From positions 1,076,001 through 1,140,000 of the forward strand of contig NZ_CP018914.1 of assembly GCF_001951015.1 (NCBI RefSeq): DNA of 64,000 nt, written 5' to 3'. Shown piece by piece: positions 9,918 through 18,506 of this stretch. The translations under genes and the position numbers were made by a program. Source of the stretch: Rickettsia rickettsii (lineage in GTDB: Bacteria; Pseudomonadota; Alphaproteobacteria; Rickettsiales; Rickettsiaceae). The notes below the pieces were generated by a model that was not told where the DNA came from, did no database searches, and saw only the letters and a list, made by a program, of their open reading frames with translations. Position 1 is the first letter of the stretch; each line of letters starts with the position of its first letter.

Positions 9918-10635
9918 TTTAACAGGTAAAACTTCCTTAATTACGGGAGCTTCAGGAGGCATAGGCGGAGCTATAGCGAGGTTACTGCACAAACTCGGAA
10001 GCCATGTAATTATTAGCGGTAGTAATGAGGAAAAATTAAAATCCCTTGGAAAGGTTGTAAAAGATAATTATACGATAGAAGTATGTAATCTTGCCGATAA
10101 GGAAGAATGTAGCAATTTAATATCTAAAGCATCAAAGTTAGATATTTTAGTATGTAATGCCGGTATTACTAGCGATACGCTAGCAATTAGAATGAAAGAT
10201 GAAGATTTTGACAAAGTTATTGATATTAATTTAAAAGCAAATTTTATTTTAAATCGTGAAGCAATAAAAAAAATGATACAAAACAGGTATGGACGTATTA
10301 TTAACATCTCTTCAATAGTAGGAATTTCAGGTAACCCCGGGCAGGCTAATTATTGTGCTTCTAAAGCAGGTTTAATAGGTATGACCAAATCACTCTCTTA
10401 CGAAGTTGCAACCAGAGGCATTACGGTTAACACAGTAGCTCCAGGATTTATTAAATCAGATATGACCGATAAACTAAATGAAAAACAAAGAGAAGCTATA
10501 GTACAAAAAATTCCGCTAGGCACTTACGGTATGCCGGAAGACGTGGCAAACGCAGTTGCATTTTTAGCAAGCGATCAGGCATCATATATTACCGGTCAAA
10601 CTATACATGTAAACGGCGGTATGTTAATGGTATAA
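9910..10635 (+). CDS. fabG: 3-oxoacyl-[acyl-carrier-protein] reductase FabG
   Basis: NADPH-dependent reduction of beta-ketoacyl-ACP in type II fatty-acid synthesis. The 241-aa short-chain dehydrogenase has the nucleotide-binding [12 protein letters not shown], the NAG motif (VCNAGIT), catalytic Ser in ISSIVG, YCASK with the Tyr/Lys pair, and the C-terminal [12 protein letters not shown]. The ATG at 9910 is preceded by AGGAAG inside the end of recA and gives the standard N-terminus; upstream in-frame codons belong to recA. fabD, the usual upstream neighbour, is not in this cluster. A hairpin terminator follows. Confidence 0.97.
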   Translation: MIDLTGKTSLITGASGGIGGAIARLLHKLGSHVIISGSNEEKLKSLGKVVKDNYTIEVCNLADKEECSNLISKASKLDILVCNAGITSDTLAIRMKDEDFDKVIDINLKANFILNREAIKKMIQNRYGRIINISSIVGISGNPGQANYCASKAGLIGMTKSLSYEVATRGITVNTVAPGFIKSDMTDKLNEKQREAIVQKIPLGTYGMPEDVANAVAFLASDQASYITGQTIHVNGGMLMV

Positions 10636-10649
10636 AAATTAATAAGATT

Positions 10650-10677
10650 ATTTTGTGCTAGCATAAAATAATTTTTT
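10650..10677 (+). terminator. Probable intrinsic terminator after fabG
   Basis: ATTTTGTGC (10650-10658) pairs with GCATAAAAT (10661-10669), a 9-bp stem with one G-T pair, and a run of T follows (10672-10677). It would separate recA-fabG from acpP-fabF. Confidence 0.6.
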
Positions 10678-10813
10678 GTGCTAGAAGTTCTTTTAAAGAT
10701 AAAATGCGATGCATATTTTAAATAAATATTCATACAGTTAAAATAAAGTCTAATAGCTGAATAACCGCTATTATACAGCATATAAAATTAAATGATTTAT
10801 GGAGTTCAAAATT

Positions 10814-11059
10814 ATGAGTACAACGGATAAGATCGAACAGAAAGTTATTGAAATGGTTGCTGAAAAGCTAAATAAAGATAAATCGATAATAACTACGGAT
10901 TCAAGATTTATAGAAGATTTGAAAGCTGATAGCCTTGATACCGTAGAGTTAATGATGGCAATAGAAGTTGAATACGGTATTGATATCCCTGATGATGAAG
11001 CCACTAAAATTAAAACCGTATCCGATGTTATACAATATATCAAAGAACGCCAATCTTAA
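10814..11059 (+). CDS. acpP: Acyl carrier protein
   Basis: Carries growing acyl chains on a 4'-phosphopantetheine arm for fatty-acid and lipid A synthesis. The product is 81 aa. The attachment serine lies in DLKADSLDTVELMMAIE, followed by the acidic recognition helix and FGIDIPDDEA-like sequence (YGIDIPDDEA). The ATG at 10814 is preceded by GGAG (10801-10804); five extra in-frame codons upstream are not conserved. It sits between fabG and fabF, the classical order, but after a terminator, so it probably has its own promoter in the 130-bp gap. Confidence 0.97.
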   Translation: MSTTDKIEQKVIEMVAEKLNKDKSIITTDSRFIEDLKADSLDTVELMMAIEVEYGIDIPDDEATKIKTVSDVIQYIKERQS

Positions 11060-11092
11060 TCTGCATAACAAATCCCTAATAGATAATTAAAA

Positions 11093-12379
11093 ATGTCGAA
11101 TCAAAGAGTAAATAAAAGAGTAGTTATTACCGGACTTGGACTTGTTACTCCTGTTGGGCTTAATGTTAACTCGTCTTGGAAAAACATTGTAGATGGAGTA
11201 AGCGGTATAAAAACTATTACAGAATTTGACACTTCTAAACTTGCGTGTAAAATTGCTGGACTTATAGATAACTCTGAGAAAGATGGATTTAAACTTGAAA
11301 ATTTCACACAAGCAGATGACATTAATAGACTAAGTAAAATGGATAAATTTATCCATTACGGAGTAGCAGCCGCAACCGAAGCAGTTGAAGATAGCGGCTG
11401 GTTACCCGACGATGAAAAATCTCGTGATAGAACTGGCTTGATATTAGGTTCAGGAATCGGCGGGCTTAAAATGATCGAAGATACCTCTATCAAACTTTAT
11501 CAAGAAAATAACGGCAAAGTTAGTCCTTTCTTTATCCCCGCTTCATTAATTAATCTTTTATCCGGTCTTGTTTCTATAAAATACGGTTTTAGCGGTCCAA
11601 ACCAAACGGCAGTAACAGCTTGCTCTACAGGGGCACATGCTATAGGCGATGCTATGCGTATGATAAAGCACGGCTATGCCGATGTTATGATAGCAGGCGG
11701 TGCGGAAGCTCCAGTTACACCTGTCGGAGTTGCAGGTTTCGTTGCTGCTAGAGCATTATGTACTAAATATAACGATAATCCTAAAAAAGCCTCAAGACCT
11801 TGGGATAAAGACCGCAGCGGCTTTGTTATGGGTGAAGGAGCAGGCGTTGTAGTCTTAGAAGAATATGAGCATGCCTTAAATCGAGGGGCTAAAGTTTACG
11901 GTGAAGTTATAGGATACGGCTCTACAGGTGACGCCTATCATATGACAGCTCCACATCCTGAAGGTAGAGGAGCTTATAGAGCGATGAGAGACGCAATGCT
12001 AGATGCAACTATCACGCCCGATATGATTGATTATATTAATGCACACGGTACTTCTACTACACTTGGTGATGGAATAGAATTAGCAGCCGTACAAAAATTA
12101 TTTTTAGAAGCGAATCCTAAAGTTTTAATGTCTTCTACTAAATCATCAATAGGACATTTGCTTGGTGCAGCAGGAAGTGTTGAGTTTATCTTTTCAGCTC
12201 TTGCCATTAGAGACCAGATTGCACCGCCAACCTTAAACTTAGATACCCCTATGGATGAGGTGAATATAGATTTAGTTGCACTGAAAGCTAAGAAAACTAA
12301 GATAGATTACGTGCTTTCCAACTCGTTCGGATTCGGTGGTACTAATGCTAGTTTAGTGATTAAGAGTATACTCGTTTAA
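11093..12379 (+). CDS. fabF: 3-oxoacyl-[acyl-carrier-protein] synthase II FabF
   Basis: Condenses malonyl-ACP with acyl-ACP to elongate fatty acids. The 428-aa thiolase-fold enzyme has the catalytic Cys in TACSTGAHAIG, His in NAHGTSTTLGD and the second His with Lys in KSSIGHLLGAAG, plus the C-terminal NSFGFGGTNASL. It lies 33 bp after acpP. The last codons (LV and the stop) coincide with the left arm of the palindrome that begins at about 12373, so the C-terminal tail may have been supplied by the repeat; the catalytic fold is unaffected. Confidence 0.97.
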   Translation: MSNQRVNKRVVITGLGLVTPVGLNVNSSWKNIVDGVSGIKTITEFDTSKLACKIAGLIDNSEKDGFKLENFTQADDINRLSKMDKFIHYGVAAATEAVEDSGWLPDDEKSRDRTGLILGSGIGGLKMIEDTSIKLYQENNGKVSPFFIPASLINLLSGLVSIKYGFSGPNQTAVTACSTGAHAIGDAMRMIKHGYADVMIAGGAEAPVTPVGVAGFVAARALCTKYNDNPKKASRPWDKDRSGFVMGEGAGVVVLEEYEHALNRGAKVYGEVIGYGSTGDAYHMTAPHPEGRGAYRAMRDAMLDATITPDMIDYINAHGTSTTLGDGIELAAVQKLFLEANPKVLMSSTKSSIGHLLGAAGSVEFIFSALAIRDQIAPPTLNLDTPMDEVNIDLVALKAKKTKIDYVLSNSFGFGGTNASLVIKSILV

Positions 12380-12491
12380 TTTAAAAAATTGGCACAAAGT
12401 CCTATAAGCACTGTACTCACGTATTAAGTATACGTTCCGCTCCTCGTCTTATGGACTCCTTGTGCTTTTCCAAATTAAACTTCGTTTACCA
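12373..12491. repeat. Palindromic repeat of the 'gaagtttaatttggaaaag' family at the end of fabF
   Basis: The left arm CGTTTAATTTAAAAAATTGG and right arm CCAAATTAAACTTCG are inverted, and the middle contains the recurring 'gtactcacgtattaagtatacgttccgctcctcgt' core in minus orientation. Relatives are at 20465-20608, 22785-22907, 36331-36472 and 42956-43093. This copy supplies the fabF stop codon. Confidence 0.75.
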
Positions 12492-12505
12492 ACCTTTAAC
12501 TTAAA

Positions 12506-12636
12506 GTCATTCCTGCGAAAGCAGGAATCCAGTAAAACATATAAAAACTTATTTTTATATGTTTATTCTATCAAATATGTAATTTTGTACCAATATTAAG
12601 GTTATTTTTCTAGATTCCTGCTTTCGCAGGAATGAC
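12506..12636. repeat. 131-bp palindrome of the 'gtcattcctgcgaaagcaggaat' family
   Basis: GTCATTCCTGCGAAAGCAGG (12506-12525) is mirrored by CCTGCTTTCGCAGGAATGAC (12617-12636). Each arm is itself a short hairpin. The family recurs at 18.25, 28.74, 34.87, 42.84, 55.92 and 61.03 kb. Confidence 0.85.
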
Positions 12637-12660
12637 ATAAAAACTAGCCAATAATCAACT

Positions 12661-14442
12661 ATGACCCCAATTTATTACATTAAAGACGGTAACTTAAGTT
12701 TTGCGGATAAAGTAATTTTATCTGATTTAGAGCTTTATTTGTACACAGGCGATAAGATTTGTCTTATAGGACGTAACGGCTGCGGGAAATCAAGCTTAAT
12801 GAAAGTCATATCAGGTGATTATGAGTTAGATAACGGTGCATTATTTCAAGATCCTTTAGTTACAACCGGTTATTTAAGACAAGATATTCCTATAAAAACT
12901 CATCTAACTGTTTATGATTTTGTCTTACAACAAACAGATAGTACAAAAGAAATAGATAAATACCAAATCGATATAATTCTAGAAAAATTACAAATCAACG
13001 GAACAGATAATTTATCCACTTATTCAGGCGGTCAACTGAGCAGAGCAAGCCTTGCTAAAGCTTTAATATTAGAGCCGGAAATATTACTACTTGATGAACC
13101 AACTAACCATCTAGATATTGCAACAATCGAATGGTTAGAAGAATTTGTTAAATCTTATAAGGGTGCTATTATTTGCGTTAGTCATGATAGAACATTCCTC
13201 TCAAATGTTACTAATAAAATTTGGTGGCTTGATAGAGGAATTTTACGTAAATCCGATAAAGGATTTAAATTTTTTGATGAATGGCAAACAATTATCATAG
13301 ACCAAGAAGAAGCCGCTCTTCGGAAATTAAATAAAAAATTATCTCAAGAAAATGAATGGTTAAATGCCGGTGTTACTGCTAGACGTAAACGAAATCAAAA
13401 GAGACTTGCGGATTTGAAAGCTTTAAGAGCAATAACACAAGAACAGACTGCAAAACTAGCTAGTTCAACACAAAGAGTTAGGGCAGAGCTTGCCGAAAAT
13501 ATAGCTAAAAGTAAATTCATTATTGAAGCAGATAATATTACTTTTAGTTATAAAAATACTAAAATTATTGATAATTTTAGCTTTCGTGTAAAAAACGGCG
13601 AGAAAATTGGTATAATCGGTGCAAATGGCTCAGGCAAATCTACCTTTATCAAACTACTAACAAAACAGCTTACCCCTGAAAGCGGCAAAATTATATATGG
13701 CGGTAATTTAGATATTTCATATTTTGATCAACATAGAGAAAAACTAGAGCCTAATCATACATTACAACAAACTTTATGTCCTACAGGCGGTGATCAAGTA
13801 TTTTTGCCACACGGTAAAACCATGCATGTTGCCGGTTATTTAAAACAATTCATGTTTAATCCTAAACTACTTAATGCAAAAACCGCTATTTTATCAGGCG
13901 GTGAAGCTAATAGATTATTACTTGCAAAAATTCTAATGAACCCTGGCAATCTGTTAATTTTAGATGAACCGACTAATGACCTCGACATGGATAGTCTGGA
14001 AATTTTACTAGATATACTTACAGATTATTCAGGTACTTTAATAGTCGTGAGCCATGATCGTGACTTTTTAGAGAGGTTAGTTACTAGAACTTTAGTTTTC
14101 GCTCAAGGTAAAATTCATGATTTAACAGGAGGTTATGAAGATTATAAGCAGTATTTTACTACCTCTCCTATAGCAAAAAAAGCTTCAAAACCACTACCAC
14201 TAACTGCTCAAAAAGAACCTCTAAATAAAAAGCTATCTTATAAATATCAGCGTTTGCTTGAAACATTGCCCAACTATATTGAAAAGCTAGAAATATCCAT
14301 CAAACACTTAGAAAAAGAACTTGAAGACGTTAATCTATATTTAGATAATCCTCAAAAATATAACAGCATTACTAGCCAACTAATTAATGATCAAAACAAA
14401 CTAGACGAGTTATTAAATCAATGGCTAGAAATACAAGATTAA
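12661..14442 (+). CDS. uup: ABC-F family ATPase, Uup-like
   Basis: A soluble protein with two ABC domains in one chain and no membrane part, as in ABC-F translation or ribosome-associated ATPases. In the 593-aa product the first domain has Walker A GRNGCGKSS, signature YSGGQLSRASLAKAL and Walker B ILLLDEPTNHLD; the second has GANGSGKST, LSGGEANRLLLAKIL and LLILDEPTNDLD. A charged linker (about 205-280) joins them, and the last 70 residues (from about 520) form a coiled coil, the Uup C-terminal domain, which favours Uup over EttA. Uup binds DNA/ribosomes and limits precise transposon excision in E. coli. It starts right after a repeat. Confidence 0.85.
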   Translation: MTPIYYIKDGNLSFADKVILSDLELYLYTGDKICLIGRNGCGKSSLMKVISGDYELDNGALFQDPLVTTGYLRQDIPIKTHLTVYDFVLQQTDSTKEIDKYQIDIILEKLQINGTDNLSTYSGGQLSRASLAKALILEPEILLLDEPTNHLDIATIEWLEEFVKSYKGAIICVSHDRTFLSNVTNKIWWLDRGILRKSDKGFKFFDEWQTIIIDQEEAALRKLNKKLSQENEWLNAGVTARRKRNQKRLADLKALRAITQEQTAKLASSTQRVRAELAENIAKSKFIIEADNITFSYKNTKIIDNFSFRVKNGEKIGIIGANGSGKSTFIKLLTKQLTPESGKIIYGGNLDISYFDQHREKLEPNHTLQQTLCPTGGDQVFLPHGKTMHVAGYLKQFMFNPKLLNAKTAILSGGEANRLLLAKILMNPGNLLILDEPTNDLDMDSLEILLDILTDYSGTLIVVSHDRDFLERLVTRTLVFAQGKIHDLTGGYEDYKQYFTTSPIAKKASKPLPLTAQKEPLNKKLSYKYQRLLETLPNYIEKLEISIKHLEKELEDVNLYLDNPQKYNSITSQLINDQNKLDELLNQWLEIQD

Positions 14443-14459
14443 TTTTTATTAAAATTTTC

Positions 14460-14501
14460 TTGACTTAATTATTAACTTTTGTTAACGTTTTTTAGCGTTA
14501 A
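14460..14501 (+). promoter_or_regulatory. Predicted promoter with inverted repeat upstream of the coiled-coil gene
   Basis: TTGACT (14460-14465) and TAACGT (14483-14488) are 17 bases apart. TTAACG (14482-14487) and CGTTAA (14496-14501) form an inverted repeat over the -10 region and start point, 8 bases before the ATG, suggesting an operator or a leaderless-type short leader. Confidence 0.4.
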
Positions 14502-14509
14502 TATTAAAG

Positions 14510-15589
14510 ATGATGAGCATATCTGATATAACAGCTACATTAAAATATAAATTCGATAATTTAAAAGAGCATCTTAACAATGCTTATTCTCGCTCTCAAA
14601 TAGAAATAATTCTAGGAGCATTGAGTAGTTTACAAAGCGAAGCAGCTTCATATGGCTTGAATTTTGACATATCCAATCTAAAAGAGACTGCTGAAACTAA
14701 GCTCAAGCACTATGAAGTAGAACAATCTATTGAGAAAGCTAGGGTTCAAGAAGAAGAATTTCTAAAATCACAAAGAGCAAGAAAACTTGCCGAAGAAGAA
14801 AAAGAAATCGCACAAAGAGTTGCTGCACTTAATAATTTGCATAATGAATTTATAAAAAATATTACTAAAGATACTAAAAGAATTGCAGAAAGTAATAAGC
14901 GTTTAGATAAGATAATAAATAAACTAGAAAAGGAAAACATTATTGATCATGAAGAGTTAAATCGTGAAATATTAACTCATGAAGAAATATTTAAACTAAA
15001 TCAAGCGTATAAAGTATTACATAAAAACCATAAAAAAATAACTGAAGAACACAAACAAGCACATACAGAATTAAATGAATTAAATAAAACAATAACGAAT
15101 TTATCACAACAATTACAAGAAAAAGGCTTAGCACCCAAAAAAGTTAACGAATTAAAAGGAGAATTAGAATTTCACCAAGAAATGTTAAAAATACATAAGG
15201 CATATGTAGAGAAGATTGAAAATAGTAAAAAAATATTAGATCAAGAAATTATTAAACATGAAAAAGAACACAACATAAATAAAGATAAAATAAAGAAATT
15301 AGGAAGTGATATTAAAGAGCGTTATAAAAAAGAACCAGAAAAATATTTAGATGCATATGAAAAATATTTAGTTCTAAAACATCAGCATAAAGCAATTAAG
15401 ACAGACGGCGTTGTAAAAGATATAGAGCATCATAATAAAGTACTAAATAAAATTAACGTGGGTAAAACTAAATCTTTAGCTAATAAAATCAGAGAACAAA
15501 CACAAGTAAAAGATACTAATACTGGGAGTTTATCTCCTACTCGTACTCCTAATATTAAAGTTACAAATAATAAAACGAGAGGAATTTAA
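14510..15589 (+). CDS. Lineage-specific coiled-coil protein
   Basis: The function is unknown. The 359-aa product is almost wholly alpha-helical and rich in Lys, Glu and His. Long coiled-coil stretches run from about 75 to 270 (for example EEEFLKSQRARKLAEEEKE). A basic, low-complexity tail ends SLSPTRTPNIKVTNNKTRGI. There is no signal peptide or membrane helix. The start could be either of two adjacent ATGs at 14510 and 14513. Only 17 bases separate it from the small gene at 15607, so the two are probably co-transcribed from the promoter at 14460. The cytosolic or T4SS-exported location cannot be told from sequence; a positively charged C-terminus is common in T4SS substrates, but that is only suggestive. 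Confidence 0.7.
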   Translation: MMSISDITATLKYKFDNLKEHLNNAYSRSQIEIILGALSSLQSEAASYGLNFDISNLKETAETKLKHYEVEQSIEKARVQEEEFLKSQRARKLAEEEKEIAQRVAALNNLHNEFIKNITKDTKRIAESNKRLDKIINKLEKENIIDHEELNREILTHEEIFKLNQAYKVLHKNHKKITEEHKQAHTELNELNKTITNLSQQLQEKGLAPKKVNELKGELEFHQEMLKIHKAYVEKIENSKKILDQEIIKHEKEHNINKDKIKKLGSDIKERYKKEPEKYLDAYEKYLVLKHQHKAIKTDGVVKDIEHHNKVLNKINVGKTKSLANKIREQTQVKDTNTGSLSPTRTPNIKVTNNKTRGI

Positions 15590-15606
15590 CTAAATTAGTA
15601 ATTATT

Positions 15607-15837
15607 ATGTCTAAATTTAAAAATTTAACTCCTGAACAAAAAAAAGCAGCTTTAGAAGCTGCAAAAGTACAATTTGAAGAACAACAGCAAAAACATAACG
15701 CAATATTTAAAGAAGCTATGCAAGCGAGTAGTCAAGTCCATCAATATAATCAAGATTTAGGTAATTGTGTGGATAATACTTCCAAAGATATCAAACTTGC
15801 CGGTAAAGCTTCTAAAGGCGTATGTGAAATAATATAA
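15607..15837 (+). CDS. Small helical hypothetical protein
   Basis: A 76-aa protein of unknown function. It is Gln/Lys/Ala-rich and helical in its first 45 residues (LTPEQKKAALEAAKVQFEEQ) and has two cysteines near the end (GNCVDN and GVCEII). It follows the coiled-coil gene by 17 bp and is closed by a hairpin terminator 16 bp after its stop, so it looks like the second gene of a two-gene operon. Confidence 0.6.
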   Translation: MSKFKNLTPEQKKAALEAAKVQFEEQQQKHNAIFKEAMQASSQVHQYNQDLGNCVDNTSKDIKLAGKASKGVCEII

Positions 15838-15853
15838 CATTATATAACATTCT

Positions 15854-15883
15854 AAAAGCTGTAACTATATAGTTGCAGCTTTT
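15854..15883. terminator. Bidirectional intrinsic terminator
   Basis: AAAAGCTG and CAGCTTTT, together with AACT and AGTT, build a nearly perfect 13-bp stem with an ATAT loop and A/T runs on both sides. It serves the converging genes 15607-15837 and 15865-17019. The last codons and stop of the minus-strand gene lie inside the stem. Confidence 0.8.
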
Positions 15884-17019
15884 GTATCATTTTGAATTAA
15901 GCTCGAAAGACCTATTGCCTGTATTTTTTCTGACAATTTAAAGCTAATCTCACCTGGAAATATTACATTAATTTGATCAAGTTTTAAATCTTCTAAAGAT
16001 ATTTGCATTGATTTTGTAATGCTCGGTGTATTTGTATATTTAATTTCAAACCCCAAACGTTTCCCATTTTTAAAAATTAAAAGATCTATTTCCGCTCCAT
16101 TATGAGATGACCAAAAATAACATTCTTCGGGTTCGGCTTTATAATATCTAACAATTTGTTCTAAGGCAAATCCTTCCCATGATGCACCTATTTTAGGATG
16201 AGTGCTTAAAGCTTCATAATTATTTAAGCCTAATAAAGCGTGATATATTCCACTATCTCTAAAAAAGATTTTTGGAGTCTTAACTTGTCTTTTTTTAAGG
16301 TTTTCATACCAAGGCTGCAAAATACGGATCATAAAAGTTCCCTCTAAAATATCTAAATAATGCTTTGCGGTATGATATGAGATAGATAAAGAATTTCCAA
16401 GTTCTGAAGCATTCAATATATTAGCGTGATAATGGCAAAGCATTAACCAAAACCTACGTAACTGCAGAGACGGAATTGTAAAACCTAAATTTGGTATATC
16501 TCTTTCTAAAAATGTTTTAATGTAATTCTGACGCCATAAAGCACTTAACTCTTCATCATCTGCAAGGTATGATAAAGGAAATCCGCCGCGTATCCATAAT
16601 TGCTGAGTACCTGACACTTCAGATAAGGTAAACGGTGTCATTTCAATATAACCTATTCTACCTGCTAGTGTTTCAGAACCTTGTTTAATTAAGTCTCTTG
16701 ATGCACTGCCTAGTACTAAAAATTTAATATCAGTTGTATCAACAAGAACTCTTAAAATAGGGAATAGATTCGGTTTATACTGAATTTCATCAATAATAAC
16801 AAATCCTTGTAGATCAGACAAAGCAAGCATCGGTTCATTTAATCTTGCTAAATCTAAAGGATTTTCAAGATCAAAAATATTGATTTTAGGAATATTATAA
16901 GCTTCTACGAATTGTTTAGAAAGTGTAGTTTTTCCGCACTGCCTTGGTCCTAACAAGGCACAAACTTTATGAGTTTTAAAATGTTTTATTATTGATGAAA
17001 GGAATTGTTTTCTAAACAT
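15865..17019 (-). CDS. AAA ATPase with C-terminal DUF4143 domain
   Basis: A 384-aa member of the widespread prokaryotic AAA_14/DUF4143 family. The N-terminal ATPase has Walker A LLGPRQCGKTTL (residues about 22-33), Walker B FVIIDEIQ and the sensor LVLGSASRDL. The C-terminal DUF4143 part includes FFRDSGIYHALLGL and the nuclease-like EIDLLIFKNGKRLGFEIKYT, a PD-(D/E)xK-type pattern (E-x-D ... E-x-K). The cellular role of the family is unsettled. It is intact and convergent with the preceding operon; its stop lies in the shared terminator. Confidence 0.85.
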   Translation of the reverse strand: MFRKQFLSSIIKHFKTHKVCALLGPRQCGKTTLSKQFVEAYNIPKINIFDLENPLDLARLNEPMLALSDLQGFVIIDEIQYKPNLFPILRVLVDTTDIKFLVLGSASRDLIKQGSETLAGRIGYIEMTPFTLSEVSGTQQLWIRGGFPLSYLADDEELSALWRQNYIKTFLERDIPNLGFTIPSLQLRRFWLMLCHYHANILNASELGNSLSISYHTAKHYLDILEGTFMIRILQPWYENLKKRQVKTPKIFFRDSGIYHALLGLNNYEALSTHPKIGASWEGFALEQIVRYYKAEPEECYFWSSHNGAEIDLLIFKNGKRLGFEIKYTNTPSITKSMQISLEDLKLDQINVIFPGEISFKLSEKIQAIGLSSLIQNDTKAATI

Positions 17020-17088
17020 TTAAATTAGTACTATGAAAATTAGAAACATAACGTCTAATGCTCAGTATAGAAAGAAAAAACGACAAAG

Positions 17089-17778
17089 TCAAAACGCTTT
17101 GTCTCGTGCTGCAACTATAATCGCATGTATTTTTTTAAGCGTCCGGTCAAAGTCATCGTTAGTAACTACATAATCATACTCATTAGCATGTGATATTTCG
17201 TTTTGTGCCGACTGCATACGTAATTTTATTGCTTCTTCATTATCGGTCGCTCTATTTCTTAAGCGTTGTTCCAATACTTCAATATTAGGAGGCAATACAA
17301 ATATAGCAACAACATTAGTAGCATTTTCCTTAATACTCCGTGCTCCTTGCCAATCAATATCAAACAAAACATCCAAGCCTTGATTTAATAACATTTCGAC
17401 ATATTCTTTAGGCGTACCGTAATAATTATCGTATATTTTAGCATATTCAAGGAATTTATTCTGCTTAACTAATTCTTCAAACTCTAGACCGGTCTTAAAG
17501 TAATAGTTTATGCCCTCTACTTCTCCTAAACGTGGTTTTCTTGTAGTTGCCGAAATAGATAAACGCAAATTATTATCTATTTTCAATAATGCTTTAGCTA
17601 AACTCGACTTACCTGTACCTGAAGGGGAAGATAAAATTATAATCAGTCCTTTAGAGTTCCTCGAAAGTTCTACTTCTAGAGGTAATTTAGACGTCACTGC
17701 GGTGCTACGTTCCATGTCGCCTTTAAATTCCTCTCTATAAGCGCATTTCTGAAGAACTCTTTTATTTTTTGTTGTCAT
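17089..17778 (-). CDS. gmk: Guanylate kinase with an in-frame RPE-encoded insert near the N-terminus
   Basis: Phosphorylates GMP to GDP. The P-loop is SSPSGTGKSS (about residues 49-58), followed by the GMP-binding SATTRKPRLGEVEG, the YYGTP segment and DVLFDIDWQGA. At 229 residues it is about 25-30 longer than usual. The excess is an insert directly after MTTKNK, spanning residues about 7-40, which reads CAYREEFKGD ... LPLEVELSRNSK, the peptide typical of RPE-1. The catalytic fold begins immediately after it (GLIIILSS). The insert is shortened in its middle compared with the copy at 22905. The enzyme is presumably active because the insert precedes the first strand. Confidence 0.96.
   Translation of the reverse strand: MTTKNKRVLQKCAYREEFKGDMERSTAVTSKLPLEVELSRNSKGLIIILSSPSGTGKSSLAKALLKIDNNLRLSISATTRKPRLGEVEGINYYFKTGLEFEELVKQNKFLEYAKIYDNYYGTPKEYVEMLLNQGLDVLFDIDWQGARSIKENATNVVAIFVLPPNIEVLEQRLRNRATDNEEAIKLRMQSAQNEISHANEYDYVVTNDDFDRTLKKIHAIIVAARDKAF
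17663..17762 (-). repeat. RPE-1 type palindromic element inside gmk
   Basis: Read on the minus strand it starts CAGAAATGCGCTTATAGAGA and ends near GAACTTTCGAGGAACTCTAA. It matches the intergenic element at 22905-23045 (CAGAAACTCGCTTATAGAGA) at both ends but lacks about 40 bp of the middle. The translated frame has no stop, as known for RPE-1 copies in rickettsial genes. Confidence 0.9.
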
Positions 17779-17918
17779 ATTTTATGTTTTATTTCGTAGG
17801 TACAGCATATTTCAGAAAGATTTAGACAAGATGAATTTAAATGCAAGCCTGCGAAAGCAATAGGTAAACTACGTGCGTGAGTACAGGCGAGTCATGCAAA
17901 ATTCGCTTGTATCAAGCT

Positions 17919-18155
17919 TTATGAATTATTCTGTACTTTTCTTTTTATTACCTCATCCATAGTACAATTAAAATATTTTGCTATTTTTAAAATAGTATCT
18001 ATTTCAGGGTTGAATTCACGATTAGCTTCCGCTCTCATAATCCTGCTAACAGTAGTATAAGGGATATTAGTGACTTCGGCAAGATATTTACGATCTATCT
18101 TTTCTTGTTTTAATTTTTCTTCTAAAAATTCTTTTACTTTAGTAGCAAGTGCCAT
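17919..18155 (-). CDS. Xre-family helix-turn-helix protein
   Basis: A 78-aa DNA-binding protein with a single HTH_3/Cro-like domain (about residues 16-68: RKYLAEVTNIPYTTVSRIMR then INTILKIAKYF-like DTILKIAKYFNCTMDEVIKR). It may be a stand-alone repressor or the antitoxin partner of a lost toxin; no toxin ORF adjoins it. A GAGGTTAT sequence about 5 bases before the ATG is a usable ribosome-binding site. Confidence 0.75.
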   Translation of the reverse strand: MALATKVKEFLEEKLKQEKIDRKYLAEVTNIPYTTVSRIMRAEANREFNPEIDTILKIAKYFNCTMDEVIKRKVQNNS

Positions 18156-18247
18156 ATTAATAACCTCTGAATAAATAAAGGATAGATATATACAAAGTGT
18201 GTCGAGTATTACCAGCCTTATTACATGGATCGAAAAGCCTACTCAAT

Positions 18248-18486
18248 GTCATTCCCGCATAGGCAAAAATCTAGTAAAACCATATAAAAACAAGTTTTTA
18301 TATGGTTATTTTATCAAATATATAACTTCTGTAGCAATATTGAAGTTATTTTGCTGAATCCCCACCTACACGGGAAAACTTTGTTGCTAGTATTTTTTAT
18401 TGTTAGACCCCCCGTGGTCAAGCCACAGGGTGACACACAGGGGATTGTACCGATCCATGCCACAATGCCTACGCGGTAATGACATA
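18248..18486. repeat. Nested palindromes between the HTH gene and mreC
   Basis: GTCATTCCCGCATAGGC (from 18248) is answered by GCCTACGCGGTAATGACAT (to 18486). Between them are a second pair (CCACCTACACGGGAAA near 18361) and a different palindrome, CCCGTGGTCAAGCCACAGGGTGACA (18411-18435, read as two halves). This fills the 350-bp gap; no gene was seen. Confidence 0.7.
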
Positions 18487-18506
18487 GAGTACAAACAAAA
18501 CAGAAA

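Noticed and set aside
11087..11322. Minus-strand ORFs of 73-74 aa in fabF
   Set aside because: They are antisense to a clearly coding fabF frame and have no ribosome-binding site.
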